Assembly (NCBI GenBank): GCA_964469055.1
Contig: CAYXXN010000138.1
Location: forward strand, 1 to 6,534
DNA: 6,534 nt
Reading direction: 5' to 3'
Source: CAYXXN01 sp964469055
GTDB taxonomy: Bacteria; Acidobacteriota; Thermoanaerobaculia; Multivoradales; JAHEKO01
Made by a program: the position numbers and the translations under genes. The stretch's first letter is position 1; each line of letters starts with the position of its first letter. This document shows, one piece after another, positions 1 to 4,294 of this stretch. Under the pieces are notes generated by a model. The model worked only from the letters and a program-made list of their open reading frames with translations, searched no databases and was not told the DNA's origin.

Positions 1-390
1 GCGCTCGTCCAGGAGCGGGCTCTCCGAGGTCACCGTGATGACCTCCTCGACCGCCCCCGACAAGGTGACTTCCAGGCTGGTGTTACGGCCCACCCGGACG
101 TCGATGTTGGGGTACTCGACGGTCGAGAAGCCCTCGAGCTCGGCCGTCAGGTTCCAGCTCCCAGGGGAGAGGGCGAGGAATCGGACCTGGCCTTGCGCGT
201 TCGTGACAGCGGTCTTCGGGGCGCCAAAGCCGGCGAGGGTGACACTCACCCCCGGCAGCGCCGCGCCGTCGGCGTCAGAGACGACAACGTAGCAGTTGCC
301 GGTCTCTTCCTGTGCCAGCGCCGCCCCCGCGGCGCCGAGCACGATCGCCAAGCCCAGGATCGCGAGCTTGTGCCAAATTTTTCTGTTCAT
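1..390 (-). CDS. TonB-dependent receptor-like protein with N-terminal carboxypeptidase regulatory-like domain (5' part only)
   Basis: The frame is open from ATG at 390 to the left edge, giving 130 residues with no stop. Residues 1-26 form a Sec signal peptide: basic n-region MNRKIWHK, a hydrophobic core, and a signal peptidase I site ALA|QE after residue 26. Residues 31-105 read as a carboxypeptidase regulatory-like beta-sandwich: V-S-D-A-D-G-x-x-L-P-G-V-S-V at 37-50, a T-N-A-Q-G-Q turn near 64-69, and a later L-T-A-E-L-E-G-F strand. Residues 113-128 (AVEEVITVTSESPLLD) match the junction that leads into the TonB-dependent plug in acidobacterial receptors. The family sits in the outer membrane and usually takes up large ligands, but the plug and barrel lie outside the window, so ligand and barrel are inferred. 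The start is fixed by AAGGAGG seven bases upstream and by the signal peptide. It is divergent from the plus-strand operon. A secreted protein with this domain but no barrel remains possible. Confidence 0.88.
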   Translation of the reverse strand, partial: MNRKIWHKLAILGLAIVLGAAGAALAQEETGNCYVVVSDADGAALPGVSVTLAGFGAPKTAVTNAQGQVRFLALSPGSWNLTAELEGFSTVEYPNIDVRVGRNTSLEVTLSGAVEEVITVTSESPLLDER

Positions 391-391
391 G

Positions 392-411
392 CACAAACCT
401 CCTTGTTTGTG
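392..411 (-). promoter_or_regulatory. Hairpin presenting the Shine-Dalgarno in its loop; possible CsrA-type site
   Basis: In the minus-strand mRNA, CACAAAC (411-405) and GTTTGTG (398-392) are perfect 7-base complements flanking the six-base loop AAGGAG. The hairpin ends one base before the ATG. A GGA in a hairpin loop over the SD is the classic layout of CsrA/RsmA sites. The stretch AAACAAGGAGGU fits the published CsrA consensus RUACARGGAUGU at 10 of 12 positions. The structure is directly visible. Binding by CsrA, or any other regulator, is inference, because any strong SD already supplies the AGGA part of the match. Confidence 0.5.
398..404 (-). promoter_or_regulatory. Strong Shine-Dalgarno (AAGGAGG) of the receptor-like gene
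   Basis: On the minus strand AAGGAGG lies seven bases before the ATG at 390. It is close to the perfect anti-16S complement and much stronger than anything ahead of the two GTG-started plus-strand genes. It supports the chosen start. Confidence 0.85.
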
Positions 412-421
412 AATGCTAGGA

Positions 422-438
422 GCCCGCACAGCGCGGAC
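422..438 (-). promoter_or_regulatory. Small stem-loop in the leader of the receptor-like gene
   Basis: In the minus-strand RNA, GUCCGCG and UGCGGGC can pair over seven positions, two of them G-U wobbles, around the loop CUG. It lies just upstream of the SD hairpin. No U tract follows, so it is not a terminator. A role is not evident. Confidence 0.3.
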
Positions 439-547
439 CCCCAACTCGAACTCTGATTTCGCTCCACCTCTTGAACCCGCTGCTCTTCCACCAGCGCGAG
501 GCGATAACGCGCCCCGCGCCCATGGCAAAAGCTGCGGTGTGGCGCTG

Positions 548-577
548 ATTGTAGCGACGTCACGCCCCTGTAATCAA
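548..577 (-). promoter_or_regulatory. Candidate sigma70-type promoter for the receptor-like gene
   Basis: Reading the minus strand, TTGATT (577-572; four of six to TTGACA) is followed after 18 bases by TACAAT (553-548; five of six to TATAAT). Transcription from about 541 would give a leader of roughly 150 nt before the ATG at 390. This is the best promoter match seen in the intergenic region, judged by eye. It assumes an E. coli-like housekeeping consensus. Confidence 0.45.
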
Positions 578-671
578 GCAAGGGGGTTGCCAGTCCACTC
601 AGACACGGCCAACCACGCACCAAGCTCAGTGAGCAAAGGACTTAGCTGACGCTCATACAACCCTGACCGTC

Positions 672-681
672 CCTCATGAGG
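672..681. repeat. Perfect 10-bp palindrome CCTCATGAGG
   Basis: Both strands read the same over ten bases in the region where plus-strand regulatory sites would be expected, 185 bp before the GTG of the lipoprotein gene. Such a dyad could be an operator half-site pair. A chance palindrome of this size is also plausible, and no second copy was seen. Confidence 0.3.
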
Positions 682-722
682 TCTACGCTCCAAGCGCCCG
701 GACGGCGGCGATTCAGGAAATT

Positions 723-771
723 GGACTCCACGCCCGCCTCGAGCCGGGCCGGAGTCCGGCGAACCCGCCGG
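723..771 (+). promoter_or_regulatory. Cluster of overlapping inverted repeats ahead of the lipoprotein operon
   Basis: Three perfect inverted repeats overlap here. GGACTCC at 723-729 pairs with GGAGTCC at 751-757, and inside it GCCCG at 732-736 pairs with CGGGC at 745-749 around an 8-nt loop. GCCGGA at 748-753 pairs with TCCGGC at 755-760. CCGGCG at 756-761 pairs with CGCCGG at 766-771 around an AACC tetraloop. They share bases, so the RNA could switch between folds. No U tract follows on the plus strand. The position, about 100 nt before GTG 866, suits a 5' leader, but a role in regulation is inferred. Confidence 0.4.
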
Positions 772-865
772 GACGGCTCCGCGTAGGCAGAAAGGCGGCT
801 GGCCCGGCCCTTGCGGCGCTTCCCGTTGCGGGCGAGACTCGCCGACGCTCGTTCGACCTTCCGCC

Positions 866-2035
866 GTGCCGTCCCGAACGCATCCCGGCCGCTGCCTCCT
901 CGCCGTCTTCGCTGTCGGCTGCTCGACCTACGAGTCGTTCGACACCGGCGAGCAGTTGCAGGAGGTGTTCGAACAACGTCTCTCGGTCGACCTGCGCGCC
1001 CGGGTCGCGATCCCGTTCGAGCTCTCCGAGGCGACCCGCTCCGCCGTGCAGTCGTTGGTCAGCCCAGCCGGCGGCGAGCGGGACCGTGCCGAGGCCATCG
1101 AAGCCTTCATCTTCAGCAACCTCGACCTGCGCTACGCCCTCACTCCGACGCGCGACGCCAACGAAACTTTCCGCAGTCGAGAAGGCAATTGCCTGTCGTT
1201 CGTCAATCTCTTCGTCGGCATCGGCCGGCTGCAACGGTTGAACCCGTTCTACGTCGAGGTGGAGGACTACCAGCGCTGGAACTACCGCAACGGCGTCGTG
1301 CTCTCGCGCGGCCACATCGTGGCCGGCATGACGATCGACGGCCAGCTCTCGACTTTCGACTTCCTGCCCTACCGGCCGAAGGCCTATCGCGACTTCAAGC
1401 CGATCGACGACCTGACGGCCATCGCCCACTTCTACAACAACCTCGGCGCCGAGGCGCTGATGGACGAAGACGTCGACCGCGCCCTGCCGAACCTCGAGAT
1501 CGCGGGCACGCTCGCGCCGGACTTCGAGAAGGCGATCAACAACCTGGGGGTGGCCTACCTGCGGCTCGGTCGCGTCGACGAGGCGATCGAGCTCTACGAG
1601 CGCGGCCTCGAGCTCCACCCGGCGAGCGTGCCGTTGCTCAACAACCTGGCACGCGCCGTCCAGGAGCAGGGCGACCGGCCGCGCGCCGAGGAGCTTCTCG
1701 CGCGTCTCGAGGCCGTCAACGAGACCAACCCGTACTTCTATCTCTACCGGGGCGAGGTGGCACTGGGCGAGGGCGACACGGCACGCGCCCTCCGGTACAT
1801 GCGGGAGGCCCTGCGCATCGACACCGAGGTGCCCGAGGTGCAGGTCGGCCTGGCCAAGGTGTTCCTGGCGATGGGCGACCTGGAGCGGGCTCGGCACCAC
1901 ATCGACCGCGCGTTGCGGCTCGACGCCACCCATGACGAAGCCCGGCGGTACGCGGCTCTGATCGACCGCCGGGCCGAGCCCGAGGACGCAGAGCAGGAGC
2001 CGGCTGGGCCGCCGGGGGGCACGGTTCATTTGTAG
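866..2035 (+). CDS. Transglutaminase-like / TPR lipoprotein
   Basis: This is a 389-residue protein. Residues 1-19 look like a short lipoprotein signal: basic MPSRTHPGR, core CLLAVFAV, then A-V-G|C with Cys19 as the lipidation site. Residues 70-170 form a transglutaminase-like (papain-fold) domain whose triad is visible as Cys109 in REGNC, His150 in SRGHIVAG and Asp165 in STFDFLP. Five 34-residue TPRs follow at 185-218, 219-252, 253-286, 287-320 and 321-354, then a Pro/Glu-rich tail. The transglutaminase-then-TPR order is also seen in SirB1-like proteins, though here the nucleophile is a true Cys. Members of this fold act as proteases, amidases or crosslinkers; the substrate is unknown. It probably sits on a membrane facing the periplasm or the outside, with the TPRs binding a partner such as the downstream VWA proteins (inference). 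GTG 866 is the only usual start between the in-frame stop at 677-679 and the lipobox. It has no recognisable SD, so the 5' end is the least certain part. Confidence 0.85.
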   Translation: MPSRTHPGRCLLAVFAVGCSTYESFDTGEQLQEVFEQRLSVDLRARVAIPFELSEATRSAVQSLVSPAGGERDRAEAIEAFIFSNLDLRYALTPTRDANETFRSREGNCLSFVNLFVGIGRLQRLNPFYVEVEDYQRWNYRNGVVLSRGHIVAGMTIDGQLSTFDFLPYRPKAYRDFKPIDDLTAIAHFYNNLGAEALMDEDVDRALPNLEIAGTLAPDFEKAINNLGVAYLRLGRVDEAIELYERGLELHPASVPLLNNLARAVQEQGDRPRAEELLARLEAVNETNPYFYLYRGEVALGEGDTARALRYMREALRIDTEVPEVQVGLAKVFLAMGDLERARHHIDRALRLDATHDEARRYAALIDRRAEPEDAEQEPAGPPGGTVHL

Positions 2036-2058
2036 GGCCGACGGCCCGGGTGTAGCAT
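2030..2058 (+). promoter_or_regulatory. Weak candidate internal promoter before the first VWA gene
   Basis: TTGTAG (2030-2035, overlapping the stop codon) and TAGCAT (2053-2058, four of six to TATAAT) are 17 bases apart. Transcription would begin near 2065, leaving a leader of about 15 nt before GTG 2080. Only three bases of the -35 fit, so this is a tentative call. The 44-bp gap also allows simple read-through. Confidence 0.2.
2035..2047 (+). repeat. GC-rich inverted repeat at the stop codon of the lipoprotein gene
   Basis: GGGCCG (2035-2040) and CGGCCC (2042-2047) are perfect complements around a single A. As RNA this gives a 5-bp stem with a GAC loop, starting on the last base of the TAG. 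No U tract follows, so a factor-independent terminator is unlikely. It could protect a 3' end or slow read-through into the VWA genes. Confidence 0.35.
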
Positions 2059-2079
2059 CGTCCCGATTCGAAGCCGACC

Positions 2080-4272
2080 GTGATTTCAGGGACCCCGCGT
2101 TGCTGCACTCGCCACCGGCGCACGGTGGAACGCGGAATTCTCTGGGCGCTGGCCGCCGCTGCCCCGGTCTTCGCCGGCTCGGCCGCTGCGCAGACCCTCG
2201 ACGAGAAGTTCGAGGACACCACCCAGGTCGTCGAGGTCGAGGTCCCGATCAACGTCCTCACCCGGGAAGGTCACCCGGTGCGCGACCTGACCGTCGAGGA
2301 TTTCGAGATCCTCGACAACGGCGTGCCGCAGGAGATCACCGGCTTCCGGGTCATCGACCTCGAGCTGGTGCAGCCTGGCCCGACTCGCACGGAGATCGAG
2401 GCGGCGATCCCGGCTCCCGGCCGTCGCCACGTCCTGTTCCTCTTCGACCTGTCCTTCTCCGCACCCACCACCTTGATCCGGGCGCGGGAGGCGGCGCGCG
2501 CGTTCGCGCTCGAGCGCCTGCACCCGACGGACCTGGTGGCGGTGGCGACGCACTCCATCGAGTCCGGGGCGCGGCTGCTCGTGACCTTCACGCCGGACCG
2601 GGCGCAGGTGGCGCGGGCCATCGATACCCTCGGGGCTCCGAAGCTGCTGCAGCTCGCGCGGCGCGACCCGCTGCAGTTCCTGATCGAGGATCCGGGCATC
2701 CTGTCGCGCGAGGCGTCGAGCGACCTGGATCCCGACGACGCGGCCATCCAACGCTTGCGGGACAGCGTCATCGCGCACATCCAGGCCATCGGCAACGAGA
2801 TGGCCAAGCAGGAGAAGAGCTTCCAGCGTGGCCGGATCTCGTCGTGGTCGCGCTCGATGGCGGAGCTCGCGCGGTTCCTCGACAGCGTGCAGGGGCGCAA
2901 GCACGTCATCTACTTCTCCGAAGGCTTCGACGGCCGTCTGCTCTTCGGCCGCCAGCCGGCGGCGGAGGACGCGGACGTGCAACAGGACATGGAGAACATG
3001 ATGCGCGGCCGTTCCTTCCTCGTCGACACCGACAACATCTACGGCAACACCCTGTTGCAGGGCGACATCGAGCAGATGATCGAGCAGTTCCGGCGCGCCG
3101 ACGTCGTCATCCAGGCGGTGGACATCGGCGGTCTGCGAGCCGACCTGCCGGCCGAGGAGCGGGCGCGCAGTGTCGGCCAGGACGCCCTCTTCTTCGTCGC
3201 CAACGAGACCGGCGGCAACCTCTTCCAGGACGCCAGCGACTTCGGCGGCCAGCTCGAGCGGGTCATGGAGCGTTCGGCGGTGACCTACCTGGTGAGCTTC
3301 CGGCCCGAGACGACGGCCTTCGACGGCGCCTATCACCGGCTCCGAGTCAAGGTCGACGCTCCGGTGGCGGCGCGGGTGTCGGCGCGCGAGGGCTACTACG
3401 CGCCGCGCCCGTGGCAGCAGTTGCATCCGATCGAAAAGAGCTTGCTCGCCTCGGACGCCATCGCTTCGGCCACCCCCGATCGCAGCGTGCCGGTCGACGT
3501 CTTGGCCGCCGCCTTCAAGGCCGGGCCGGGCGCGGCCTACGTGCCGCTCATCGTCGAGGTGGCGGGCAAGGAGCTGCTCGCGGGGCACACCGGCGACGCG
3601 CTGCAAGTCGAGTTCTACGCCTACGCCACCGACGCCGCGGGCGAAATGAAGGACTTCTTCACCCAACTCGTGACCCTCGACTTGACGACGGCGCGGGACG
3701 CCTTCGCCGCGAGCGGCCTCAAGTACTACGGGCACCTGAACCTCGAGGCCGGCGACCACCTTTTGCGGGTGCTGGTGCGCAACGCCGCCACCGGCCGCGC
3801 GGGCCTCGCCACCGTCAGCCTCGACGTGCCCGCCTACGTCGTCGCCGAGCCGGTGCTGCTGCCGCCGTTCTTCGTCGACAACGGACGGCGCTGGTTCATG
3901 GTGCGGGAGAAGGCGCCGCAGGTCGAGCGCACCGTCGTCTATCCCTTCACCGTCAACGGCGAGCCGTACGTGCCTTCGGCGCACGCGCAGCTCGCCCGCG
4001 ACGATCCGGCGCAGGTGTGCCTCGTGGCCTACAACCTCGGCGAGGAGACGGCGGTCGACGGCCGGGTCGTGGCCGCCGACGGCTCGGTCGTCGGCGCGGC
4101 CGGGCTCGGCGAGATCGAGCGCACGGTCACCGGCATCGACGGCCTCGACAAGTTCCTGGCCACTTTCGACCCCGGGGGGCTCGCCGAAGGGACCTACACG
4201 CTGCAGGTGGCGCTCACCGACTCGCGGACCGGGGCCAAACAGACCAACTCGATCCCCTTCTCGGTCCAGTAG
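2080..4272 (+). CDS. Secreted VWFA-related domain protein (acidobacterial family), first of a tandem pair
   Basis: The product has 730 residues. The N-terminus is a Sec signal peptide with a basic n-region (RCCTRHRR), core ILWALAAAAPVFAG and cleavage SAAA|QT after residue 37. Residues 50-96 form the short beta module typical of this family (VVEVEVPINVL, then LTVEDFEILDNG). Residues 115-442 are a von Willebrand factor A domain: strand HVLFLF, MIDAS motif D-x-S-x-S (Asp123, Ser125, Ser127), HPTDLVAVAT helix-strand, helical insert about 190-265, strand GRKHVIYFSEGFD (272-284), and the family-ending GYYAP at 438-442. Residues 450-730 are a beta-rich, Ig-like C-terminal half. The protein is probably periplasmic or extracellular, with protein or matrix binding as the likely role. 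GTG 2080 lacks an SD. GTG 2125 would still leave a 22-residue signal peptide and cannot be excluded. The next gene is a paralogue 22 bp downstream. Confidence 0.88.
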   Translation: MISGTPRCCTRHRRTVERGILWALAAAAPVFAGSAAAQTLDEKFEDTTQVVEVEVPINVLTREGHPVRDLTVEDFEILDNGVPQEITGFRVIDLELVQPGPTRTEIEAAIPAPGRRHVLFLFDLSFSAPTTLIRAREAARAFALERLHPTDLVAVATHSIESGARLLVTFTPDRAQVARAIDTLGAPKLLQLARRDPLQFLIEDPGILSREASSDLDPDDAAIQRLRDSVIAHIQAIGNEMAKQEKSFQRGRISSWSRSMAELARFLDSVQGRKHVIYFSEGFDGRLLFGRQPAAEDADVQQDMENMMRGRSFLVDTDNIYGNTLLQGDIEQMIEQFRRADVVIQAVDIGGLRADLPAEERARSVGQDALFFVANETGGNLFQDASDFGGQLERVMERSAVTYLVSFRPETTAFDGAYHRLRVKVDAPVAARVSAREGYYAPRPWQQLHPIEKSLLASDAIASATPDRSVPVDVLAAAFKAGPGAAYVPLIVEVAGKELLAGHTGDALQVEFYAYATDAAGEMKDFFTQLVTLDLTTARDAFAASGLKYYGHLNLEAGDHLLRVLVRNAATGRAGLATVSLDVPAYVVAEPVLLPPFFVDNGRRWFMVREKAPQVERTVVYPFTVNGEPYVPSAHAQLARDDPAQVCLVAYNLGEETAVDGRVVAADGSVVGAAGLGEIERTVTGIDGLDKFLATFDPGGLAEGTYTLQVALTDSRTGAKQTNSIPFSVQ

Positions 4273-4285
4273 GCGCGCCACCCCC

Positions 4286-4290
4286 GGAGG
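4286..4290 (+). promoter_or_regulatory. Shine-Dalgarno (GGAGG) of the second VWA gene
   Basis: GGAGG ends four bases before ATG 4295, inside the 22-bp gap after the first VWA gene. The spacing is short but usable. It fixes this start and contrasts with the SD-less GTG starts of the two genes upstream. Confidence 0.7.
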
Positions 4291-4294
4291 CTCC

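Larger units (their letters stand above)
391..865. other. Divergent intergenic region, 475 bp
   Basis: This gap separates the minus-strand receptor-like gene from the plus-strand operon. Its left part (391-700) is visibly less GC-rich than the flanking genes. It holds the SD hairpin and candidate promoter of the minus gene, a perfect 10-bp palindrome CCTCATGAGG at 672-681, a short dyad GCTCA-G-TGAGC at 624-634, and the clustered inverted repeats at 723-771. Short open frames on both strands here (for example 387-623 minus and 413-649 plus) show no domain, signal peptide or convincing SD and were not called. No convincing plus-strand promoter was found: TACAAC at 656-661 has no matching -35, and TGTAAT at 569-574 has only a poor one. 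Confidence 0.6.

Noticed and set aside
35..456. Two short plus-strand open frames (35-292 and 193-456)
   Set aside because: They lie mostly opposite the receptor-like gene, whose signal peptide, regulatory-like domain and SD are clear.
387..649. Two short open frames of 78 codons each in the intergenic region (387-623 minus, 413-649 plus)
   Set aside because: No convincing SD, domain or signal. The minus one overlaps the leader and start of the receptor-like gene.
713..2029. Open frame of 438 codons on the minus strand, opposite the lipoprotein gene
   Set aside because: Same codon-bias effect. The plus strand carries a lipobox, a catalytic triad and five exact TPRs.
2299..2315. 17-base identical repeat shared with 4475-4491, considered as a mobile or recombination repeat
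   Set aside because: It encodes the same D-F-E-I-L segment at the same place in both paralogues and is explained by duplication.
4272..4279. GGCGCGCC palindrome between the two VWA genes
   Set aside because: An 8-base GC palindrome is expected by chance in this composition. It has no U tract and no repeat copies.
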